From positions 3,968,001 through 4,032,000 of the forward strand of contig NZ_CP060412.1 in NCBI RefSeq assembly GCF_014297575.1: DNA of 64,000 nt. Reading direction: 5' to 3'. The stretch's first letter is position 1. Every line of letters starts with the position of its first letter. The position numbers and the translations under genes were made by a program. The notes below the pieces were generated by a model that was given only the letters and a program-made list of their open reading frames with translations, did no database searches and was not told the DNA's origin. This document shows positions 50,203 to 59,651 of this stretch, in pieces. The stretch comes from Dyella telluris (GTDB lineage: Bacteria > Pseudomonadota > Gammaproteobacteria > Xanthomonadales > Rhodanobacteraceae).

Positions 50203-50229
50203 AACCCGGCCCAGGCCGGGTTTCTTTTT
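50203..50229 (+). terminator. gyrA intrinsic terminator
   Basis: Stem AACCCGGC/GCCGGGTT, loop CCAG, then TCTTTTTG. It lies between gyrA and the convergent DUF427 gene. Confidence 0.85.
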
Positions 50230-50237
50230 GCCCGCCG

Positions 50238-50618
50238 TCAGCCGGGCGTGACTTCGATGGCATCCACGCGCGTGCCGTAGAACGCCAGATATCCCCTGAT
50301 CTCGGCGACCGCGTCATAAGGGTGTTCATACGTCCACACGGCGTTGGTTCCGCGCTCGCCGGCGGAGGGGATGCTGAAGTACGAGCAGTCGCCCTTGTAG
50401 GGGCAATAGGTGTGATGGTCCGTGCGTTCGAGCAGGGACATGTCCACGTCCTGCCGCGGTAGGTAGTGCACCACCGGATAGCTGGCCTCCTGCAGGCTCA
50501 GCGAGGCACGCGTGTCGGCCAGCACGTGGCCGGCCACGCGCACCACGATATGGTCTTTGCTGGGTGTGACCGTGATCGGGTGATCGGGCCCCGGCTGGCG
50601 TTGTTCGCGTGCACTCAT
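50238..50618 (-). CDS. DUF427 domain-containing protein
   Basis: A 126-residue protein of the DUF427 family, small beta-rich proteins of unknown function. YLPRQDVDMSLLERTDHHTYCPYKGDCSYFS is the family hallmark. The start at 50618 is chosen over an upstream alternative at 50672 because the extension is basic and unlike the family. It is convergent with gyrA across a terminator. It stands alone, with 81 bases to the next gene on its strand. Confidence 0.88.
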   Translation of the reverse strand: MSAREQRQPGPDHPITVTPSKDHIVVRVAGHVLADTRASLSLQEASYPVVHYLPRQDVDMSLLERTDHHTYCPYKGDCSYFSIPSAGERGTNAVWTYEHPYDAVAEIRGYLAFYGTRVDAIEVTPG

Positions 50619-50699
50619 GATGGCGAGTCTCCGTTGGCGCAAGGATGATCCGCGAACGCTACGCTCCGCCATGGCAAGGAATGGTGGAAAGGCGTCTCG

Positions 50700-52706
50700 T
50701 CAGGGCGTGAAATCGACCAGCTGCCACAACGGAGCGGGATCGTAGACCGCGCCACCGGCAATGGTCTTGTCCACGCGCCGGGTATTGTGGATGTCGGCCA
50801 GCGGATCGCCATCGAGCAGCACCATGTCGGCGTGCTTGCCTACTTCGATCGTACCCAGTTCCTTGTCCAGGCCCATCACGCGCGCGGGCACGCTGGTGGC
50901 CGCCTGCAGTGCTTCCATCGGCGTAAAGCCGGCCTGCACGTAGATCTCCAGCTCGCGATGCAGCGAGTGGCCGGGGATGGCCTGATCGGTGCCTGCCACC
51001 ACGGTGAGACCCTGGCGATGCAATTCGCCCAGCATCGCCAGCATGTCGTGGTAGTACTCGTTTGATCGTGCCGCGCGCGCGGGCGGCGCTCCGGGGCTAT
51101 CCAGGGCGGCGGCGAGTGACGGCGGCAGATGCTTCACGCCGGGCTCAAGCGACGACAGCGGTGTGCTGCCCGGGTGCAGGAACATTTCATACAGGGCGAT
51201 GGTGTCGTCGAACACCGTGTGGTGTTGTTTGTACAGCGCGAATTGTTCCGCGGCCTTCTGGCCGTGCAGATCCAGTGGTGGCAGCGGCTTGTCGCGTTGG
51301 ACGTCGATCAGCGCGCGTGTCACGAAGTCCATGTGATTAATGCCGTCGTAGCCATCCCTCACGGCCTGGGGCGCCGTCATGCCCTGCGGAATGTGACCGG
51401 TCACGGTCATGCCCAGCCGATGCGCCTCGGCGGTGATCACGGGCACCAGTTCCGGTTTCATGCTGCTGTAGATCTTGATCTGCAGTGCGCCCGCCTTCTT
51501 GTAGCGCTGCACGACAGCGATGGCTTCCTGCGGCGTATCGGCAGTGATGGCGCCCAGCGTGATCGGGCCGGTGCCGTCCACGATGCCGGCGACAAGAATG
51601 CGCGGGCCGATGCCGTGGCCTTCGTCCAGCACATCGCGCACCGAGGTGATGAAATCGAACTCGTTGCCGCAATCGCGCACGGTGGTGACGCCCGAGGCGA
51701 GATACACCGGACCCCATTCCACCTGCTCGTAATGGGCATGCATGTCCCACAGGCCCGGGATGAGGAATTTGCCGGTACCGTCGATGGTGTTGTAACCGTC
51801 CGGTGGCTGTTTCTCGCCCGCGACTATGCCGGCGATCCGGCCATCCTCCATCAGCACCGTGGTGTTCGCCCGTGGCGCCGCACCGGTGCCATCGATCAGC
51901 GTGACATGCGTAATGGCCAGTCGCTTTGCGGCCGGCTGGCGAGCCTTGGTGCCCAGATGTTCGAGGGAGGCCAGGCTGTCCTTCGCGGCCTGCCGGATAA
52001 ACAGGCCCAGCGCCGGTTCGTAGGCGGTGCGCACGGCTTCGAAGTGATCCTGCTCGGCATCGCGCGTGACGAGTGCGGCGAGCTTGCCGGCATCATCCAT
52101 CCACAGTGCTTCGGCACCCCAGTCCAGCCCTGTCACTTCGTAACCATGCAAGGTGGTGCGATGGCCGGCGACATCGACCTGCAGATCGGTGGTTGGCGTG
52201 ATGCGAATGGTTTCACCCGGCGGTGCCTCGATGCTCGCCGGCTTGCCCTTGGCCAGCCAGAAACGCATCAGCATCTGCTGCATGGCCACCGGTGAATAGC
52301 CGTCCATCAGGAACGTATGTTCGCCGGCCGCGAAGGCCTGCTCCTTGCCATCGCGCTTCAGCGTGAGCTGCCGGCGTGATGCGTCCAGCGCGAACTCATC
52401 GTGCAGTTCGGAGTGGCGCGAGGACTGGCCATCGACTTTCAGTGACAGCGGATGCAGCTCGTCCTCGGCGTGATAGACGGTCTTGAGCGGCACGTCCGTT
52501 CCGCGGTCGGTGAACTTGAAGTCCGACGTGACCGTCAGTCCGTCGTGGCCGTGGCTGATGGTGTAGTGCTCCTGGCCGATCGCGCGGGCGAACTTGTGCA
52601 GCACGAATACGTCCTGCTCGGCGGGCGTCGCGTCCTGCGCACGCGCGCCGGGAACCAGCAGCAGGGCTGCAAACAAGGGCAGGGCACAGGCATTCGCTGA
52701 TCGCAC
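50700..52706 (-). CDS. Secreted amidohydrolase-family metal-dependent hydrolase
   Basis: A 668-residue protein with a signal peptide at residues 1-23 (ACALPLFAALLLVPGARA), so it is exported. Residues 24-260 form an N-terminal region I do not recognise. From about residue 265 it is an amidohydrolase with the metal motif His323-x-His325 in GLWDMHAHYE, TVTGHIPQGM, DGINHMDF and the late VVAGTDQAIPG. The GTG start at 52706 follows a strong GAGGAG site; a longer frame to 52820 would lose the signal peptide. Substrates could be peptides or cyclic amides; nothing in the sequence decides. Confidence 0.85.
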   Translation of the reverse strand: MRSANACALPLFAALLLVPGARAQDATPAEQDVFVLHKFARAIGQEHYTISHGHDGLTVTSDFKFTDRGTDVPLKTVYHAEDELHPLSLKVDGQSSRHSELHDEFALDASRRQLTLKRDGKEQAFAAGEHTFLMDGYSPVAMQQMLMRFWLAKGKPASIEAPPGETIRITPTTDLQVDVAGHRTTLHGYEVTGLDWGAEALWMDDAGKLAALVTRDAEQDHFEAVRTAYEPALGLFIRQAAKDSLASLEHLGTKARQPAAKRLAITHVTLIDGTGAAPRANTTVLMEDGRIAGIVAGEKQPPDGYNTIDGTGKFLIPGLWDMHAHYEQVEWGPVYLASGVTTVRDCGNEFDFITSVRDVLDEGHGIGPRILVAGIVDGTGPITLGAITADTPQEAIAVVQRYKKAGALQIKIYSSMKPELVPVITAEAHRLGMTVTGHIPQGMTAPQAVRDGYDGINHMDFVTRALIDVQRDKPLPPLDLHGQKAAEQFALYKQHHTVFDDTIALYEMFLHPGSTPLSSLEPGVKHLPPSLAAALDSPGAPPARAARSNEYYHDMLAMLGELHRQGLTVVAGTDQAIPGHSLHRELEIYVQAGFTPMEALQAATSVPARVMGLDKELGTIEVGKHADMVLLDGDPLADIHNTRRVDKTIAGGAVYDPAPLWQLVDFTP

Positions 52707-52847
52707 GGCGGACTCCTCGGCAGACAGGACGGTCGGGGTACAGCAGCGGCGGCGGAACAGAACGAACGGTTGGAGCATGGGCGCCGCCAGGTGCGGCGGC
52801 GCGGCCGGATGGCGTGTCATGCCACGCCATCCTTGTGGTGCGGAATA

Positions 52848-53327
52848 TCAGCCCAGCAGTTCCAGCATGGCCTCGGCGGTGGATACCCGGAACTCGCCGG
52901 GCGCTTCCACCTGCAGCTGCTTCACCACGCCGTTGTCGGCATACAGCGCGAAGCGACGGGAGCGCAGGCCCATGCCATAAGCGTTGCCATCCAGCTCCAG
53001 GCCCATGGCCTTGGTGAAGTTGCCGTTGCCGTCGGCCAGCATCAGCAGTTCCGGCGGTACGTGCTGGGCGGCTGCCCAAGCTTGCATGACATAGGCGTCG
53101 TTGACGGCCAGGCACATCACGTCCAGGCCGCGTTCCCGGAACTGGGCGAAGTGCTGCACGTAGCCCGGCAGGTGACGATTGGAGCAGGTCGGGGTGAACG
53201 CGCCCGGCACCCCGAACAGCACCACCTTGCGGCCGGCGAAGAGGGCGCTGGTATGGACCTGTTCGATGCTGGCGCCCACGGCGCGGATCTCGACGTCGGG
53301 CAGGGTGTCGCCCACCTGGATGCTCAT
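52848..53327 (-). CDS. Peroxiredoxin (Prx5-like)
   Basis: A 159-residue thiol peroxidase. The peroxidatic Cys48 is in PGAFTPTCSNRHLPGY, the Prx5-type motif. There is only one other cysteine, Cys72 in LDVMCLAVND, so it may be a one-Cys enzyme reduced by a thioredoxin or glutaredoxin not encoded here. It is divergent from the cbpA gene, with the intergenic region carrying a heat-shock-type promoter for the latter. Confidence 0.9.
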   Translation of the reverse strand: MSIQVGDTLPDVEIRAVGASIEQVHTSALFAGRKVVLFGVPGAFTPTCSNRHLPGYVQHFAQFRERGLDVMCLAVNDAYVMQAWAAAQHVPPELLMLADGNGNFTKAMGLELDGNAYGMGLRSRRFALYADNGVVKQLQVEAPGEFRVSTAEAMLELLG

Positions 53328-53393
53328 GGAAGTGCTGCCCGTGCTGTGAGTGGGAGAGGAGGCGATCCTAGCGCCAGCGGGGCGGCTTGTCGC

Positions 53394-53422
53394 CTTGAAT
53401 CACGCGGTTTTCGCACCCATCT
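53394..53422 (+). promoter_or_regulatory. Sigma32-like promoter of the cbpA gene
   Basis: CTTGAA, a 15-base spacer and ACCCATCT, close to the RpoH consensus CTTGAA and CCCCATNT. It lies about 135 bases before the start of the cbpA-type gene. Confidence 0.5.
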
Positions 53423-53556
53423 GACAGACCATAGAGAGGGTGGCGACGCTTCGCCATGCATCATCCATAAAAGTCGGGCAACCTTGCCGGCTGACCGGCG
53501 GAGCACCATGATCTCCGCCCCGTCGGTGCAGGCGGGTGGATCGACGGGGAGTGGTT

Positions 53557-54465
53557 GTGGAATTCAAAGACTATTACGACATTCTGGGCGTCAAGCCGGA
53601 CGCCAGCGAGGCGGAGATCAAGGCCGCCTATCGCAAGCTGGCCAAGAAATACCACCCGGACCGCAACAAGGACGCGGGGGCGGAAGACAAGTTCAAGGCA
53701 ATCAACGAAGCGAACGAAGTGCTTCGCGATGCGGAGAAGCGTCGCGCCTACGACGAGCTGCGCGCTGGCGGCTATCGCGGTGGCGAGCAGTTCCGTCCGC
53801 CGCCGGGCTGGGGCCAGAGCCATGGCTTTGATTTCGGTGGCGACGGCGGCGGCGATTTCAGCGATTTCTTCGAGAGCCTGTTCGGTCGTGGCGGCGCAGG
53901 CCCGCAGGCCCATCGTGGCGCGCCGCGTGCGCGCCGTGGCGGTGACGTGCATGCGCACGTGCAGATCGACCTGCAGACCGCGTTCGATGGCGGCAAGACG
54001 CGCCTGGCCCTGCAGGACGGCAGCGGCGGCGAGCGCGTGCTGGAAGTGAAGATTCCCGCCGGTATCCAGCCGGGACAAGTCATCCGGCTGGCGGGCCAGG
54101 GCCACAGCGGCTCGGGTGGCGCGCCCAATGGCGATCTGTTGCTGGAAGTCGGCATCCGCGACGACGCGCGTTTCCGCCTGGACGGCCGGAACGTGTTGCA
54201 CGTGCTGCCCATCACCCCCTGGGAGGCGGCTCTGGGCGCCACGGTGCCGGTACCGACCCTGGCGGGCACGGTGGACCTGCGCATCCCTGCCGGCTCGCAG
54301 TCGGGCCGCAAGCTGCGCCTGAAGGGCCGTGGCCTGCCGGGCGCGCACCCGGGCGATCAGCTGGTGGAGCTTTCCATCCGCGTACCGCTGGCGGATACGG
54401 ATGCCCAAAAGAAGGCCTACGAGGCCCTCAGCGAGCAGTTCAGCGATTACGACCCGCGTCAGTGA
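53557..54465 (+). CDS. cbpA: CbpA-type DnaJ-like co-chaperone
   Basis: A 302-residue J-domain protein. The HPD motif is at residues 33-35, a Gly/Phe-rich linker follows, then two C-terminal substrate-binding domains (from about residue 120) without the zinc finger of DnaJ. The GTG at 53557 follows a GGGGAG site; other in-frame GTG starts upstream at 53551 and 53536 are possible. A sigma32-like promoter upstream fits a heat-shock role. No cbpM gene is next to it. Confidence 0.92.
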   Translation: MEFKDYYDILGVKPDASEAEIKAAYRKLAKKYHPDRNKDAGAEDKFKAINEANEVLRDAEKRRAYDELRAGGYRGGEQFRPPPGWGQSHGFDFGGDGGGDFSDFFESLFGRGGAGPQAHRGAPRARRGGDVHAHVQIDLQTAFDGGKTRLALQDGSGGERVLEVKIPAGIQPGQVIRLAGQGHSGSGGAPNGDLLLEVGIRDDARFRLDGRNVLHVLPITPWEAALGATVPVPTLAGTVDLRIPAGSQSGRKLRLKGRGLPGAHPGDQLVELSIRVPLADTDAQKKAYEALSEQFSDYDPRQ

Positions 54466-54480
54466 GCTTCCCGGGGCAAC

Positions 54481-54511
54481 AAAAAACGGCGCCGAAGGGC
54501 GCCGTTTTTCT
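54481..54511. terminator. Bidirectional terminator between cbpA and pilH
   Basis: AAAAAA-CGGCGCC-GAAG-GGCGCCG-TTTTT, symmetrical, so it can serve both convergent genes. Confidence 0.9.
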
Positions 54512-54532
54512 TGGTGGAAAAGGGAGCGTGCC

Positions 54533-54898
54533 TTACGCTGGCAGCAGTTCCTTCAGCGTGGTCACCAGCTCTTCTTCCTTGATCGGCTTGGTGACATAGG
54601 CCTTCGCGCCTTGGCGCAGGCCCCACACCTTGTCGGTTTCCTGGTCTTTCGTGGTCACCAGCACCACGGGAATGTGCTGGGTATCCGGGTCCTTGCTGAT
54701 GGTGCGGGTGGCCTGGAAACCGTTGAGGTTCGGCATGACCACGTCCATCAGGATCAGATCGGGGCGCTCGCGCCGGGCCGCTTCGACACCCGCGGCGCCA
54801 TCCTCGGCGGTCAGCGCTTCATGCCCGAGCTTTTCGACGATGCGCTTGATGCCCAACAGCTGCGACGGCGAATCGTCGACGATCAGGATGCGTGCCAT
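54533..54898 (-). CDS. pilH: Response regulator, PilH-like
   Basis: A 121-residue single receiver domain. Asp52 is the phosphorylation site, with Asp8-Asp9 and the TKP lysine in the usual places. The VTTKDQETDKVWGLRQGAKAYVTKP segment matches PilH of Pseudomonas, which acts in the chemotaxis-like Pil-Chp system that controls twitching. No other pil-chp genes are adjacent. A generic CheY-like regulator cannot be excluded. Confidence 0.8.
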   Translation of the reverse strand: MARILIVDDSPSQLLGIKRIVEKLGHEALTAEDGAAGVEAARRERPDLILMDVVMPNLNGFQATRTISKDPDTQHIPVVLVTTKDQETDKVWGLRQGAKAYVTKPIKEEELVTTLKELLPA

Positions 54899-54968
54899 AA
54901 GGTGGAATTCCCCTTGTTGTTTCGTTGGATTCTATGACGCTGCCGCGATGCTTCCAAGCCGAGCGGCG

Positions 54969-55967
54969 TCAGCCCACGCGTACCACGGTACGACCGAATG
55001 ACTCGCCAGCCAACATGCGCGAGAACACATCGGGCAATTGCTCCAGGGTGACCTCGCGCGTGGCAATGCGCTCAAGATGTTGCGGCTTCCAGTCGCTGGC
55101 CAGGCGCTCCCAGACGCGATCACGGATATCCCGGGCGGTACCGGCCGAGGCAATGCCCAGCAGGCTGGCGCCACGGATGATGAAGGGCATCACGGTGCTT
55201 TCGAAGCCGATGCCGCCCGCGTTTCCGCAGATGGCGACGTTGCCGTAGGGCGCGATGAGCGGCAGCAGGCCAGCGAGCATGCTGCCGCCGACGTTGTCCA
55301 GCGCACCGCCGAAGCGGGCCGAATCCATGGGCTTGCCGCTGAAGGCAAGCTGGTGGCGGTCGATGCACTCGGCCGCGCCCAGGTCGCGCAGGAAATCGAA
55401 ATGCGAAGCCTTGCCGCTGATGGCATGCACGGCATAGCCGGCCCGCGTGAAAATGTCGATGGCCAGCATGCCCACGCCGCCGGTGGCGCCCGTCACGGCG
55501 AGCGGGCCGAGGGCGGGCGTCTGGCGGTTGTCTTCCATGCGCAACAGGGCGAGCGCGGCCGTAAAGCCGGCCGTGCCGATGATCATGCTCTCGCGCAGGC
55601 TCAGCCCTTTGGGCAGGCGGATGGTCCAGTCGGTGGACAGCCGGGCGTATTCGCCGTAGCCGCCGTCACGCGTTTCGGACAGCCCGCTGCCGGTGCACAG
55701 CACCGCATCGCCTTCCTTGAAGGCGGGATCGGTGGATGCGACCACCGTGCCGGCCACGTCGATGCCGCCGTTGAGCGGGTACTGTCGGAGGATCTTGCCC
55801 TTGCCGGTGCCGGCCAGGGCGTCCTTGTAGTTGATGGACGAGTAGGCGACCTGCACCAGCACTTCACCGGGGCTCAGCGCGTCCGCGCTCATGGTCTCGA
55901 CGCCGCCGCGATAACCGGCGTCGTCGTTGTGGATGCGGAAAGCGCGAAAGGCGCTGGGGTTGCTCAT
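54969..55967 (-). CDS. AcuI/YhdH-type NADPH-dependent acrylyl-CoA reductase
   Basis: A 332-residue zinc-free medium-chain dehydrogenase. The N-terminal INYKDALA and LSETRDGGYGEYARL segments and the nucleotide site VTGATGGVGMLA are typical of the YhdH/YhfP/AcuI group, which reduces acrylyl-CoA to propionyl-CoA or acts as a quinone-like reductase. The ATG at 55967 follows a GGATTGG stretch; a TTG two codons upstream is less likely. It is followed by the pilH-like gene after 70 bases. The exact substrate is not determined by the sequence. Confidence 0.82.
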   Translation of the reverse strand: MSNPSAFRAFRIHNDDAGYRGGVETMSADALSPGEVLVQVAYSSINYKDALAGTGKGKILRQYPLNGGIDVAGTVVASTDPAFKEGDAVLCTGSGLSETRDGGYGEYARLSTDWTIRLPKGLSLRESMIIGTAGFTAALALLRMEDNRQTPALGPLAVTGATGGVGMLAIDIFTRAGYAVHAISGKASHFDFLRDLGAAECIDRHQLAFSGKPMDSARFGGALDNVGGSMLAGLLPLIAPYGNVAICGNAGGIGFESTVMPFIIRGASLLGIASAGTARDIRDRVWERLASDWKPQHLERIATREVTLEQLPDVFSRMLAGESFGRTVVRVG

Positions 55968-56003
55968 GGCCAATCCTTACGTGTTGCGCGTGAAGCCGGT
56001 GAT

Positions 56004-56594
56004 TCAGGCTTCGACGCTGCTGCGGTCGATCCACTTGGGCATGTGGAAGCCCTGGTATTGCTCCATCCAGTCGAACAGCTGATGCATGTCCTGACCAAAC
56101 CATACACTCTCGCGCTGCTCCGGACGCACGAAACGCTCGCCGACCATGTGGTCCATCATCGCGCTCAGGTGCGTGTAGTAGCCGCGCACGTCCAGGAAAC
56201 CGCAGGGATAGCGATGCAGTCCCAGCTGGGCCCAGGTAAGCATCTCGAACATTTCGTCCATGGTGCCGAAGCCGCCGGGCAGGGCGACGAAAGCATCGGA
56301 CAGTTCGAACATGCGCGTCTTGCGCTGGTGCATGGTTTCCACCACCACCAGTTCGGTAAGGCCGCTGTGGGCCACTTCCAGATCCACCAGCTGGCGCGGG
56401 ATGACGCCAATGACCTTGCCGCCGGCGGCGAGCACGGCATCGGCCACCGTACCCATCAGCCCGACCTTGCCGCCGCCATACACCAGGGCAATGCCGCGAC
56501 GGGCCATTTCCGTGCCGAAGGCGCGGGCTTGTTCGACATATTCGGGGTGGCTGCCGCTGCTGGAGCCGCAGTAGACGCAAAGGGCGGTAGGCAT
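56004..56594 (-). CDS. LOG family protein (cytokinin riboside monophosphate phosphoribohydrolase type)
   Basis: A 196-residue Rossmann-like protein. The motif PGGFGTMDE is at residues 106-114 and the GGGKVGLMG loop at 40-48, as in LOG enzymes that release free cytokinin bases or cleave nucleotide N-glycosidic bonds. In bacteria the physiological substrate is often just a nucleoside monophosphate. It starts 36 bases before the AcuI-like gene on the same strand and probably shares its message. Confidence 0.85.
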   Translation of the reverse strand: MPTALCVYCGSSSGSHPEYVEQARAFGTEMARRGIALVYGGGKVGLMGTVADAVLAAGGKVIGVIPRQLVDLEVAHSGLTELVVVETMHQRKTRMFELSDAFVALPGGFGTMDEMFEMLTWAQLGLHRYPCGFLDVRGYYTHLSAMMDHMVGERFVRPEQRESVWFGQDMHQLFDWMEQYQGFHMPKWIDRSSVEA

Positions 56595-56612
56595 GAGAGC
56601 TAGGAAATAGGG

Positions 56613-56795
56613 GAGAGGAGTGAGAAGTAAGAGTAAATCGGCGATGCCTGGGTTTTCGGATAGCCGTCAGGCGTTTCTACAACAAATAGGCCCGCTCATG
56701 TTGCCATGAGCGGGCCTATTCCAAGCCGGGGAGAAGCGAGGAGTCCTGTCAAAGCGAGACCGGCACACGGGCCACTCTCACTTCTCACTCCTCTC
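56613..56795. repeat. Imperfect 22-bp inverted repeat around the lpd terminator
   Basis: The arms at 56613-56634 and 56774-56795 match as reverse complements in 21 of 22 positions (GAGAGGAGTGAGAAGT core). They flank the lpd terminator hairpin. Confidence 0.7.
56685..56720 (-). terminator. lpd terminator, long stem
   Basis: Perfect 16-base-pair stem AATAGGCCCGCTCATG with its complement, loop TTGC; on the minus strand it is followed by TGTTGTAG. It also separates lpd from the LOG gene. Confidence 0.75.
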
Positions 56796-56810
56796 AACTC
56801 ACTCCTGCCC

Positions 56811-58259
<1,449 letters not shown>

Positions 58260-58361
58260 TTAGGGGAGTGCGTCGCATGTAAAGCGGGAGATGTGTGCGG
58301 CGAGCGTGGATTCAATGCCACTGCTCGCCGCCAGAGCTTCGTGCCTGATTTTGCTTCTTGG

Positions 58362-59570
58362 TCAGAGACCAAGAAGCATGCGCTGCGGGTTCTCGAGCTG
58401 GTTCTTGATGTCCACCAGGAACAGCACCGCGTCCTTGCCGTCGATGATGCGATGGTCGTAGGACAGCGCCAGGTACATCATCGGGGCGGCGATCACCTGG
58501 CCGTTCTCGACGATCGGGCGCTCCTTGATGGTGTGCATGCCCAGGATGGCGCTCTGCGGCGGGTTCACGATCGGGGTCGACAGCAGCGAACCGAAGGTGC
58601 CGCCGTTGGTGATGGTGAAGGTGCCGCCCTGCAGGTCGTCCAGGCCGAGCTTGCCGTCACGCGCCTTCTTGGCGTAGTTGAGGATGCCCTTTTCGACATC
58701 GGCAAAGCCCATGTCCTGCACGTCGCGCAGCACCGGCGTCACCAGGCCCTTGTCGGTGGACACCGCGATGGAGATGTCCTGGTAGCCGTGATAGATGACG
58801 TCGTTGCCGTCGACCGAGGCGTTGACGATCGGGTGACGCTTCAGCGCTTCGGCGGCGGCCTTCACGAAGAAGCTCATGAAGCCCAGCTTCACGCCGTTGG
58901 TCTTCTCGAACGACTCGCCCAGCGCCTTGCGCATCTTCACCACTTCGGCCAGGTTCACTTCGTTGAACGAGGTGAGCATGGCGATGGAGTTCTTCGACTG
59001 CATCAGGCGCTCGGCGATGCGGGCGCGCATGCGGGTCATCGGCACGCGCTCTTCCGGACGCGAACCCGGGGTCGGCACGGCGGCCGGCGCGGCAGCCGCA
59101 GCGGCGCCACCCTTGCCGTAGTTGACCAGGTCTTCCTTGGTCACGCGGCCGTCGCGGCCGGTGCCAGCCACCTTGGAGGCGTCGATGTTCTGTTCGGTGG
59201 CCACGCGCAGGCCGGCCGGCGAGAGATCAGCGTTGCCGGCGTTGGCGGCAGCCGGAGCGGCCGGGGCAGCAGCCGGAGCGGCGGCAGCGGGGGCCGGGGC
59301 GGCAGCGGCCGGAGCCGGAGCAGCGGCAGCAGCGCCTTCCTCGATCACCGCGATGACCTGCTGGCTGGTCACGGTGTCGCCGGACTGGAACTTGATTTCC
59401 TTCAGCACGCCGTCGACCGGCGAGGGCACTTCGAGCACGACCTTGTCGGTTTCGAGGTCGACCAGGTTCTCATCGCGCTTGACCGCTTCACCGGCCTTCT
59501 TGTGCCAAGTGGCGATGGTGGCGTCGGAGACGGATTCGGGCAGGACGGGAACTTTGACTTCGATAGACAT
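58362..59570 (-). CDS. sucB: 2-oxoglutarate dehydrogenase E2 (dihydrolipoyl succinyltransferase)
   Basis: A 402-residue E2 that transfers succinyl to CoA. One lipoyl domain (lipoylated Lys43 in [11 protein letters not shown]), an Ala/Pro-rich linker (about residues 75-110), the E1/E3-binding segment ENIDASKV-like ([19 protein letters not shown]), and the catalytic domain with SYDHRIIDG at the end. The start at 59570 gives [14 protein letters not shown]; an upstream extension to 59630 lies in the spacer after sucA. A single lipoyl domain is typical of SucB rather than AceF. Confidence 0.96.
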   Translation of the reverse strand: MSIEVKVPVLPESVSDATIATWHKKAGEAVKRDENLVDLETDKVVLEVPSPVDGVLKEIKFQSGDTVTSQQVIAVIEEGAAAAAPAPAAAAPAPAAAAPAAAPAAPAAANAGNADLSPAGLRVATEQNIDASKVAGTGRDGRVTKEDLVNYGKGGAAAAAAPAAVPTPGSRPEERVPMTRMRARIAERLMQSKNSIAMLTSFNEVNLAEVVKMRKALGESFEKTNGVKLGFMSFFVKAAAEALKRHPIVNASVDGNDVIYHGYQDISIAVSTDKGLVTPVLRDVQDMGFADVEKGILNYAKKARDGKLGLDDLQGGTFTITNGGTFGSLLSTPIVNPPQSAILGMHTIKERPIVENGQVIAAPMMYLALSYDHRIIDGKDAVLFLVDIKNQLENPQRMLLGL

Positions 59571-59651
59571 GAGTTTTCCTTGAGGAGTGCGCCCATCCCT
59601 GAACGCTAAAGTGGAAAAGCGGCCGTCCATGGCCGCACTTTTCAGGATTTC

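Noticed and set aside
59200..59340. GC-rich repetitive tract suggestive of a simple repeat
   Set aside because: It encodes the Ala/Pro linker of SucB between lipoyl and binding domains, a normal feature.
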